64,000 nt of DNA from Icerya purchasi (Eukaryota > Arthropoda > Insecta > Hemiptera > Monophlebidae): the NCBI GenBank assembly GCA_039619475.1, contig CM077115.1, positions 296,237,756-296,301,755 of the forward strand, written 5' to 3'. Shown here piece by piece: positions 39,301-51,300 of the stretch. The notes under the pieces were generated by a model that was given only the letters and a program-made list of their open reading frames with translations, searched no databases and was not told the origin of the DNA. A program made the position numbers and the translations under genes. How positions within the stretch are numbered: the first letter of the stretch is position 1; each line of letters starts with the position of its first letter.

Positions 39301-42300
39301 GAAATCATAGAAAAGTTTCATGACTGTAACAAATCCACTTGGTGTTAAGCCTAAAATAATACAGAGCTGCCCGACTGAACCACCAAAAATCCTTTTAAGT
39401 GCAACGCTTATTCGTACAACTGCACCTTTTGATGATGTCCTTCAATTGGATGGAAAAATTATGGTTTTTATGGACTTCTGGCATGGTGTGTTATGATTAG
39501 TTTTTCGAAAGGACAAAGAAGAAGAACAGATCTCTGATTAGTAAATCATGATGTTACATACCAAAGCAGGCACTTATACGAAATTTTCAAATACCAGCAC
39601 ATTTTCAAGAAGGTTTTTGGATACAAAAATTTCCCACTGCCTGATCAACAAAACTGTACAAAATCGACACACCACAGTAAAATATATTTCTACCTCTTCC
39701 CAAAATTTCACAATGCCAGTAATAACTAAAATACGATAGTTATTAATTTTTTTTTGTTGATAGCACAATGAAATTCCCGGTTTTTCCCCTATTGAGCGGT
39801 CAGTATGTCAGTATAACACCAAACGATCAATTTTATCGTTTTCTAACCGTATCATTTCTGCCTCATTTTCTAACTGATCTCAAAGAAAGGCAACTCACGT
39901 AAAAGGCGATATAGACCCCTGCGTGACAATGAGCTAGAATAAGGTCAATATTACGCGACTGGAGGTTTACAGATAAACTGGAGAAAGAACAGATAAAATT
40001 GAACTTGAGAAGACTAGAGGAAGACTAGTAATTAGAAGATTTATATTGATAAAGCAATTCGGCTGAAAAAGCGAACTTGATGGAATCTCCATTCTTACAG
40101 AATATATCGACAGAGAATCAGCAGAGAAGTCTGCAAATTTCAGAAAGAAATAAACCAACTACTGAAACGTTATTTGAATCGGTGGAATATATACTGCGAC
40201 ACACATTTCAAGCAAGAATATCATTAAAACATTTATATCATCATATAGTGTCGATTTTTACAGCTGAACCTTTTGTAATCACTAAAAGCTTACAATTTAT
40301 TTGTTTGTCCGGTTGGAAGAACAATTACTTATTATATCCTACCCTTTAAATGGCTTTGGTGTAATTTTACATTTCATGTACAGATGGAAAACATTACAAA
40401 GCTGTTGATTACTCTTAGGAACTCAAAACGAATGGATGCTTAATTAATTTCTGCTGTATCCTAGAACACGTTGGAATTGTTCAACGAGATATGCGATCAA
40501 GCGGCCAAAATTGCTTCAATTGACAGAATAATATTTACATTCATTAAATTTAACGATTTACGAAGAAAGATCAGAGATGCAGTACCCTCGGAATGTATTA
40601 TTCTTCTTCTAAACAAATGCAACGACTTTTATTTAACTGAAACTCCGTTTTGAACGAAGTGGTACTTTAACATCAGTTCGGGTTATAATAAATAATTTTC
40701 GGAAAAACTGTGTTTCAAAAGATATTTATTCGCTTAACGTTTCGACCAGCTTACACTGGCCATCATCAGAAGCAAACTGAAGAACGAAGCGAAAATTGCG
40801 ATCGACAATAACAATAAAATAAGAATCGAAAATCATGAAAAACCCAACTCAAAACAGAAAACCTACCTCTGAACAGGAGAAACCAACAAAACGCACAACA
40901 ACAGATAGATAAAAATAAAATAATATAAAAACATATGAGAAAAAAGGTAAATACAAATATAAAAAGAACGAAAAAAAAAAAAAAAATCGGGAAAAAAAAA
41001 CATCGGGTCACAATTGAGACAAAGGAGAAATACGACTTATAAAAACAAAAAATAAATACAGAAGCGTACACAAAGAGCCCCAAAAAATCGAAAAAGAAGC
41101 GCTGTAAGAAAACGTCACAAAAAAACTTTGAAACATTAAAGAATGAAAATTCCGTAAGGGAAACGCAAAGAACAACCAATCGAACAAAACAAAAATATAA
41201 AATATTACACCGATGAAAAAAAAAAAAAACAAACGTGATCGGTAAGTACCGCGAAATTCTCCCCAAGGGGAAACAAAAAACAGTTGAAGAAACCTATAAA
41301 AAATTTACCTGAGGATGGACTGGAACCTACCTGAAAATTGATTGGAATCCTTACCTGAGAATGACTGGACACCTAGCCCGAAGAGTGAAAATGACAGGAA
41401 CCCCGCCTGAAAGTTGACTGCAAACCACACCTGAAGACTCACTCGAAACCTATCCGGAGGATACACCAGAGGACATAGGCCCCGGACACCCGACCAAGGG
41501 ATGCCAAACCAAACGATGTAAAGTAATGCAAATCCAACCAAAAGAAGAAACCACTCGGACCGGAGGGATGTGGGAACAAAAAAAAAAACCAAGAAGAAAT
41601 GAAATGCGGCGACGGACATCAGGGTACCTAAAAAGACACTCAAAATTAAAACCAAATAACCCAGAGATGGAAAATAAAAATGAAACCTACCTGGTCGCTG
41701 TTATAGATGTAAGTTCGTCAACCGTATGACTGGTTTCCATGCCGTAGGAACACGTAGACCTTCTCTATTGAAATTTGGCCATTTCTCAATTGCGATGGCT
41801 TCTCTGAGCATCTTCCTGCCGGTGTGAACTTCCTTTGCTAAAGGAACACTATCCTCAAATTTGATAGTGTGATTCGTTTTCAACTGATGTTCCGCTAAAG
41901 CGGATTTGTGCACCCGCCTAGGCGCGCAATCAGCCCTGTGCACCTTCACCCTGGTTTCAATAGGCCTACTAGTCTGTCCAATATAGCTCAACTCACACGA
42001 ATAAGGTTTTTGTATACACCGGCACAGTGCAACCGAGGTAAACTATCTTTAGGACCTCTTAACATGTTCTTAATTTTCATACAGACCGGTCTTACATTGT
42101 TTTTACGTAAGACCCTCCCAATCTTTTCCGTGACTCCTGTGATGAACGGTAGCACAACACTAGTAGCAAACTGTTCAGTTTCACTAATCCTATCATGACT
42201 GTCGCAGCTAAACTTATTGATATACCTACTTGCTTCATCCGTGTCATACCCATTTTTGACCATAACACCTTTAAGATGTCTTAACTCCTCTTGGAGACTA

Positions 42301-45300
42301 TCACGGCAAGACACCTTTCGTGCTCTATGTACAAGGATCTTAAACACACCAACTTTCTGGCTCGGCAAGTGATGAGACGTCTTAAGCAAATATTTATTTG
42401 TGTGCATATCTTTTCGATGTACAGATGTGAAAATATCACCCAGACTATTGCGCTTGATGCGGACATCGAGAAAAGCTAACTGTCCATTGCATTCTTCTTC
42501 CCTGATGAACAGTATATAGGAACGCAAAAACTCATCTAACTTCTCTCTACCGTACTGCCAGATGACAAATGTGTCATCCATATATCTGTACCAACACTTA
42601 GGATGCCAATCGTTAAGTACAATTCTATCTAGCTGCTCCATGAAGAAATTAGCAAAAATGGGAGCCAACCTAGACCCCATAGCCATGCCGTCATGTTGCA
42701 CGAAAAACCTCTCGTTGAAAGTGAAAAAAATTTGAATCCGTAACTGCTTCTATGAAACCAACCAGTTCGCCCGAGATACCTTCTTTTTTTAACAGACGGA
42801 TAGTGTCTTCTACTGGTACACTAGTGAACAAAGAAACAACATCAAAACTCAGCATAATGTCATCCGGGTCCAATTTCAAACCACTTAAATTACTAATGAA
42901 CTGCTGCTTGTTCCGTATGTGCGAGGAGGTATTAACAATCGACCATTTTAATTGTTTAGCTATGTACCCCTGCAAGAAATAGGTAGGACTATTAATAGCA
43001 CTAACAATCGGCCTCATCGGACATCCTGGTTTATGTATTTTAGGTAAACCGTAAAGTCTAAGCAACGTAGGGACGTGCGATTTCCAAACTTTCTTCACTA
43101 CCATAGGTAGCGGATTTTTATGAATTTCTGTGTATGGACCATCATTTATTAAATCCAACATTTTCTGTTTGTAAACAGTAGTTTTCATAACTACGGCAGC
43201 ATTACCCTTATCTGCTTTTAAAACTAAAACGTCTTTGTTCTTCCTCAGTGACAACAAGGCTTGATACTCAGTTTTGGATAAATTTGCCTTTGGTGGTTTA
43301 ACATTGCGTAAAACACTGGCATAATCTTGCTGAATGACCTCTGCTACGCTACCTGAAACAAATTTTAAACCCGCTTCAATACTGCACACTCTGTTCTAAA
43401 GGGATTTTTCTGGGAGCTATTGCAAAATTCAGACCCTTTTCTATGACTTTAATTTCGTTACTATTCAACAGAGTATCCGTGAGATTTACAACACCTTTCC
43501 CGTCTGCTGTATGCAAACCCTATGGCTTATTGTCTGCTTTATTCAGTTTATTGAACTTCGTAACCTGTCTGTCCTTTCGTAACTGGTGAATTGTGCTTGC
43601 CTGCATAGAAGTCAAGTCGTCTAATAGTACCCAATGTTGTACACTGATTAATCGACGCAGACTCTGCTCTAGTGTACCGCAATCAACGTCGATTCTTATC
43701 AATTCGGTTCGTACTCGTCTAATTTCAGAAACCAACAATCTGTAACCTAATTCAAAAAAACAGTCGACTGTTCCTACCGTGGGCCATATGATGTTTTATC
43801 TGAGCGAATTTCGGTAAAACATTTTTATCACGGCACCGCTTCAGAAAGGCTAAATCACACAACAACCTAACCTTTTTCGACCGAAGTTTGTCAAATTTCC
43901 TAGCATATTTATTATGAGTAATCACTGTGAAAGCTTTTAAATATTTAATCAGTTCAGGTTTTCGATGTCCTCGCAAAATAATTACAAATGTTATTAGGAT
44001 GCGATATTATCGCGTGTCTGCTATTTTGCTTAAAGTTGGCCTTTCAGATATAGAATTATATTTGTATTTCACCTGGAAGATGCGGATCATATATTTTCTA
44101 GCCGCTCAAAACATACGATTTCGTAAAATTAGCTTACATGAAATTTGGTTCTTTTACTATATTATCCACCTTATATCACAGGTCCGCTGTTTTGGATTGC
44201 AGTATTAATGTTGAATTTTATGTTAGTTTCACTTTGCATGTCAATTGGTTTCATCAAAGTCCAAGAAGTAATAATAAATGATTACTCCTTTTAAAGTCGG
44301 CTAATAAATGATGAATATTTTTATGAAACTGGAAAAATAAAGACAATAAGTAATGAATAAAAAAAAAAGAAGCTTACTGTCTACAAAATCAGCGAGAAAA
44401 CATGTAATACAGTGTGAAATCCATTTCCCGCCAACTACAGGTCTTGCGTTCTCGCACCAAGTTGAAATCTGTATAAGCTTTAAGAGCTGTTTTTGATCTA
44501 TTATTTCATACATTCCAATACGACTTGCGGATAACCGGATTACAAGTGATAATACCTGCATGCATCGAAATAAAAACTATATTAATAAATGTAAGTGTGG
44601 AACTGCCTCGTTATAATTATTAAGTAAATGCACACAACGTAAGCACACATTTACACAATTTCCAGATTTCGATTAAATAATAAATACAAAAATATTTTAA
44701 AGGCACGTTTTTGCAATTCTTTTTCTTCCTGTCATTGCATAATACGTAGTGTAAACTAATAGCATTATTTATTTTCCCTCTCGGTTGTAATTGGCTAAAT
44801 TAATTTCAAACGGGATTTAAGAAGTTAAAAGATTATTTTAAAATAGATTCAAAAAAAAAAAAAAGAAAAGATAATATTTATTTTACTGTATTGTTTGTTT
44901 AATGAGTATGAGGGCTCACTTTTTATAAAGAAAAATAATATAACCTATTTACAACATAAATAATAATAAACGATGTTAACAAAATTTATAAAAACGATAT
45001 TTTCCCGTTTTATTTGTATGATTAACATTTTATTGTTTCGCTACATTCTTAATACGATATTTAAATTACAATTTTTCATTTGAACGTAAACGCCAACCTT
45101 TATTGAACAACGAAAAATGTTGATAAAACAACTTTGAAACGTATATTAAGTTTATGCACGAAAGCTGATTACAAATTATAAAGTATTTTTTGATCTTAAT
45201 AATGCGTCACTGCTTCAACATCTGCAGGTGTTATATGGAAAATCTTTATTTACGATAGTTCCTGATCATATCAAGCACATCATTAATTGAAATAACATCA

Positions 45301-46587
45301 AATCAATTCATTTTTACAGAAAGCATGAATTTGGATATGTAAATTATTTTAAATGTATTAAATATTCTATTTTCATTTTTTAAAAAATAGAATTTAATGA
45401 AATTTGAAAACAATAACTAAAATATATAGCATAATTTATAATATTTCATTTAAAAATCCTCGATATAATTTCTCAAATAGAAAAAAAATTGATTTACTTT
45501 ATTAACGAATCAACAATTTTAAACTAAATATCCAGCTTCTGTGTCAAAAAATTATTAATTTTACAATCGAAAGTAAATTAATATTGCGCCGTTATAATAT
45601 TAAAGGTTTTAAGCGCGATGTTTTTTATTTTATTTCATTTCAATGTTACTGAATAATAAAAGCATTGTATTATGAATAAATAGAACTTGTAAAAAACTAC
45701 AAGAAATAGAAGCAAAGCGTATGATAGGAGTTGGACGTAATTTATGATCACGTTGTTATATATATATATATATATATGTGACCGTCTCGGAAGAAAGGGA
45801 CCTTATGCCTAAAATCGAGTTTTCGAGAAAAACGCGTTTACAGTTTGGGAACACTGTTTTCGCTTTAGGGAAGTTGGATAATGTTTTCTGCTTTTAAATG
45901 TTGTTAAATGCAGTGTTACCACGAAATACACGAGTCGACAGCGAACGCGGAGACGGTTTGATGAGTCGTTGAGTGCGTATAGGATGTATAATGAGGGGAA
46001 GAAGAGGAGTTTTAGCATGCCGCTATTGTGTAGAAGTACCTATGTCGCTTCGTCGCTTCAATTGTCGTGTAGACGGATCAAGGTATTTTTAAAAAGAAAT
46101 GGCGAGAGCATTGCCCGTTTATTGATAGTATGAAACCTGCGAGTGACCTTTGCGACGTTTGTCAGGTAAACGTGGTGAGTGCAATAAACAAGGCTCAAAA
46201 TAAGAATGAAATGTTCAAATCTGAACAGCTTCAAGCTGCTGTGGAGCATTTAGAAAGAGCTCGCAAACAGCGGCATTTTTATCAGCAGCAATGCCAACGA
46301 GCCAAAGAAGATTCGTCAATAATGGTCTTGTCTTTCGACTACGCCCAAACAGTCAATTACCCCCATTTTCGGCCCAGGCTATAATTTTGTAACCATCACA
46401 AACACTCGTAATTTCTGCAATTTTCTTCATGATGTGGCCCAGTACGAAGGCCTGTAGAAATATTTAAAATCAATATTTTTGATCGCGGTCAACGGCATTA
46501 GAAAGAGGAGAAGGTTTAGGGATTCAAAAACCGTCAAAACCTGAAAATCGCTTTTTGAGGCATAATGTCCCTTTCTTCCGAGCCGGT

Positions 46588-46625
<38 letters not shown>

Positions 46626-46632
46626 CTTAAAG

Positions 46633-46673
<41 letters not shown>

Positions 46674-48316
46674 CATATACATATATATACACACATACAT
46701 ATATATACACACATACATATATATACGTATGCACGCGCGCGCGCAGACGCACGTATAAAAAACAAACATTAATTTTAAGAATATAAAGAAATTCAGTTTT
46801 CTATAAATTTTTACAGTATGCTAGTGAATTTATCTCCATGATATATACATCATGCTGCAACATACAAATACAAAAATATTCGAAGAAATATATATACCTT
46901 GAAAACCGCAACTACCATATCCACATTACAAGTATTATCAGCATGAAGAACAAAAGCGATAAGGGCTCTTGCAACCGATAACGCGTACTGTTTTCGTATT
47001 CTCAACTTATTACCCTTCGTGTTATCCTCGGCAGTATTCATCTGTGAACCGCTTGATCTACTATTAAGATATATGCCCTGCGGATTATTTAAAGTATAGT
47101 AACTATAATAACCATTTGGAATAAGTCTAAACTCTCTAAAATCTTTAAAAAAAAAAACAAAAAAAAAAAAAAAAAAAACAGATGATTGACCTGAAAAATA
47201 AAGTTTAACAATACATCTGTAAAATTCAAATATTCCGAAAATTTAGCATTAAAAGTAATAGCGATATTCTTGAATTATTGTTTAAAAAATAAATGCACTA
47301 TTCAATTAATTTTCATGAAATCTCATTTTTTTCAAACTTAAATTTCTATAAATATTGTTATGATTAGTCAGGTATACATTATGAAAATAATAATTAATGT
47401 AAAAATACACTTTGCTCTAATTATAAGGTAAATAAAATCATCGGAATAATTCTGAGAAAATTTTGTAAAATGAAATAATTTTTAAAATTTAGGAAAAGTG
47501 ATGACGTATTGAGGATTTAAATGTGTCAAGTTTAGAAAAAAAGTTGGACTCAATTTTTCATAAAAAAGAAACTTTCTGTAATTTTACTCATCTTTAAGAG
47601 AGGAAACATTGACAATTTTTTAAAATAAAAACAGTTTATAAACCACACTACAATTATCATAGCGAGCAGCAGTTTGCGGCGTTACGTCAGTCGTTGATAA
47701 GGTTGTTTTATACGAGTACGTGCGCCGTTTAATTTTTGTTTCATTTTAAATTTCGATGGATTTGTACGAAAATTCATTTACGTCCGATCGTTCTAATCTA
47801 TCGATAGATCTTTATTCGACGCAGCAGTTTGTATACACACGTACATCTATAACTAAACTCATATATGTACATATATGTATACATTAATAGATAACAGATC
47901 ACAAACATAAGCACAGCCACAGACGGCAGCGGTATAATCGTCAACATCATTTATCTTTAATATCACACATATAATAATAATGATAAGGGCATTGGCTAAT
48001 GCCACAACCGATGGCGATCGCTTTAATAGTGATAAAATTTTCGATCTTCATTTATGCAAGATAGTTCCGAATGTTCAATGATAACAGATAATAATGAAAA
48101 TTATTAATCAGATCAGATTAATTATAATAAGATATACATTAATAATAACTTTATTTTTTCAAACTTTATTATTATTATTATTATTTTACAATATTTCCAC
48201 AAATGCGCAGTTTTGCGCGAGTAGTGGATTCATATGGTGATATAATTAATTTTTCGAATTACAATATACATTAATGTACGTAAAATAAAAGTAAGACAAA
48301 CAAAAGATGACAAAAC

Positions 48317-48348
<32 letters not shown>

Positions 48349-51300
48349 TATAAAATTAAAAACAAAAATGACACTAGTAATAATCAAATAACACTTTAAT
48401 ATTATTATTATTATTACAGAGAAAAGCCACTTATGCGCAATATTACGCGAGTAGTGGTCAAAACAAAAATTAAGTCTTTACAATTAGTCATAGCAGTAAT
48501 AATAATAATAACTAACCAAATATCGATAACATAAATTGTAGACTTGTCATGCTCATAAAAGAAAAGACAAATTTGGATTAATGACGTCGCATAATCTTAA
48601 TTATCAAAAAGCAGCGTTAAAAATTACACCAACATATGGACAAAAGAAACTATACTGAAATATATTAACCAGAAATAGATTTTCAATTTTAACAGAAGAA
48701 AATAATTTTCCACTTATCTCCGAAAATAACATACAAGTTAAATCCTATATCCAAAGGAAATCGTGATAATATTATTCGATTAAATACATTAGCCGAGGGC
48801 GATTTCAAACTCGAAAATATCATTTGTTGCCTCTAATGAAGAAAAGAGTACGAATGGACATAAAATCACAATAAAGAAATTAACAGCCCAAAAAGAAATC
48901 CTAACCTGTAATTAAGAATTTACAAAAACCAGAACTGTTCATCTTCAAAAATACTGAAGGTAATATAAATATAAATAATAAAAAATAGCATTGAACCCAA
49001 TAATGCTGTAAACAAGAATAAAGATCCCAAAAGTAGTATAATCAATAAAAATATTATTAACAAATAAAAGAGCCTCAAAATAATGAAAGAAATTAATATA
49101 CTACAAAGAAATTGTAAAAGGTATATTAGCAAACTTGCTCGAATTAAAAAGGTTTGAAATCAAAAAATGAAATAAACACTGCAATAATAGTTGAAACATG
49201 ATTATCGCTGAATAATATTAATATTAAGGATTATAATATAATAAGATGCAATAACAAAAGTATTAGCGGAGTAGCGTCTAATATAATACATTAATCTGTA
49301 GAATATTTAATTATCACAATTCGAACTTTAATTCAAAAGTCGACACAATATCATTTAAAATTGTTTGGAAAAGGAGTGAACATTACAGCAATTTATGTCG
49401 CGTCTAATCATAGGATGCTAGAAGGCGATTGGGCTAATATTAAAAAAAAACATGACAAACAGTATTATCTCATAATAGGATATATGAATTGTCACCATAG
49501 AACATGGAGTCAATTCTACTACAAATAATGAATTTATTGAAATTTATTTATAACAAACACTCGTGAATACACTTTTAAAGGATCATATGGACAAAGCAGT
49601 AGTGATACTGATCTAACATTATCCACTTAAGATATAGCAATAGACGAAATGGGAAAAATTAAACGATAAACAATAAATTAGAATAAACATCAAACAGAAA
49701 TTACAGAAAAGGATAATCAGTACAAAATTTTGCAGAATATTATAAATAACGAATTTATTGCAAATACAAATACCTATATATACACACACACACACACTAG
49801 GGGATTGGTCTCGTTGGCCGCTTTGTGGCCCATTCCTTCGGACTTTAAATTATTTTACTTTTTAAATGTAAAAACAATGTTTTTCTTTCATTGAAAACAT
49901 TTAAAAATTTTTCTAAAAAAGGAGGAGAAAAAAAAAGGAACTTCTTTTTCGGAAGCCGGACTATCGAAGTGACCTTTATAGTCTGGAGTGTTTTCTTTTT
50001 TATCAAAATATTCTTTATCTCTTATTTACGAAAAATATTCTAACTTAATTTTTAAAAATTTTCTAAGTTCTTATCAGCCAACATTTTTATCGGGTTATCA
50101 ACTCCGACTACCACACTTTCCTAAATAATCCATATCTTTCTCCTCCTCCGACTCCATTAATGGAAGGAAGTAAAAATTATTACCGGAGGAGGAGGAAGAA
50201 ACGGAAACTAGTGATTTATTGACCAGTCGGAGGTATTTTTACGAACTTATCTTTCGTAATTCTCTATCACGGTACAAAGTTCAAAACGACGGAAGGAGAG
50301 ATCTTGGTGTGCAGGTTAAAAAGAAAATTAATACCATAACTCATATAGAACTGGCTGTGGAATTTTTTAAACATTTTTTTCTTAAAACTTGGTTTTTACA
50401 TTTTTTGAAATTTGGGGCCTTTAATTTTAAAATTTTGAGGGTCTTATCATTTTGTTATGATCTGACGAAAAAAATACATCGGTTGAAAAAAAAATTAACT
50501 CTCTAGTTATACTGGTCCGTACGATTTTTTTTCTTACAGGTTTATATTATACATATATAAGGAGACAAAAAAAAGTAAGTAATGTGACTCATTTACTAAT
50601 TAGCGGAACGAAGACTTCAATAAAATGGTAGCTGCAAGGAGACTTAACTTAAATATATTTAATAAAGTTCCAATAATAAATAACTATATTCATTTTAAAA
50701 AAGGAGCTTAATGTAGACATTTCGTTGAACAATGTGAAAAAGAAAATTGGCACGAATTTTGTTCTAAACTAAATTCACAACAAAGCATACATCCGTTTGG
50801 AGAAAAATAAAGAGCATGAAAACACTGAATAATAATAAATGCAATAAATCTCAATTGGATTATCCCTTTCATTAATCAATAAAAGTCAGAAGAAAATACA
50901 GAACGTTCAAATACAGACAACCAAGAAAATGTAGAAAGTGACGATTTTTTTAATACCCCAGTTACACCAGAAGAATTAAAAGTAGCCATCAATCATAGTA
51001 AAACTACTAGCGCGAGGAATAGATAAACTACCACATACAGCAATAAGAGATCTGCCAGAAGTTGGACTAACAATATTGCTGGAAATACATAATTAATCAC
51101 CGTAGCCTAATTACATCCCAGAATTTTGGAAAACCCAGTTAATCTACCCAATCTTAAAACCTAATAAAGACAAAAATTTAAATACACATCGTATCAACTA
51201 ATAATACTCTTGAACTGTGTAAGTAAAACTGTGGAATTACTAATTAAAAATCGAAGGAAGTGGTGGTTATTTAATAAAAATATGTTTCCAAAAACTCAAT

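Larger units (their letters stand above)
40690..43990 (-). mobile_element. Penelope-like element, decayed
   Basis: Penelope-like elements encode a telomerase-like RT joined to a GIY-YIG endonuclease. Here, in minus-strand order: N-terminal region (43976-43395), RT (43389-41990), GIY-YIG (41991-41701), then about 1 kb of low-complexity 3' DNA ending at a hammerhead-like motif near 40725-40769. The element is nearly full length but broken by several single-base shifts and one stop. It lies in the intron between exons 7 and 8, in the same orientation as BIRC6. No second, upstream pseudo-LTR copy was found. Confidence 0.9.

Noticed and set aside
40766..41655. Two Phe-rich minus-strand ORFs (166 and 116 codons)
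   Set aside because: They lie in the A-rich, repeat-bearing 3' region of the Penelope-like element, in frames with no conserved content.
46555..46769. ORFs of repeated His/Thr, Tyr/Ile or Cys/Val on both strands
   Set aside because: They are translations of CA/TA microsatellites.
48160..48460. Integrated CRESS virus origin
   Set aside because: Only one of two hairpins has the nonamer and no Rep gene is nearby; kept as a finding about hairpins, not as a viral origin.
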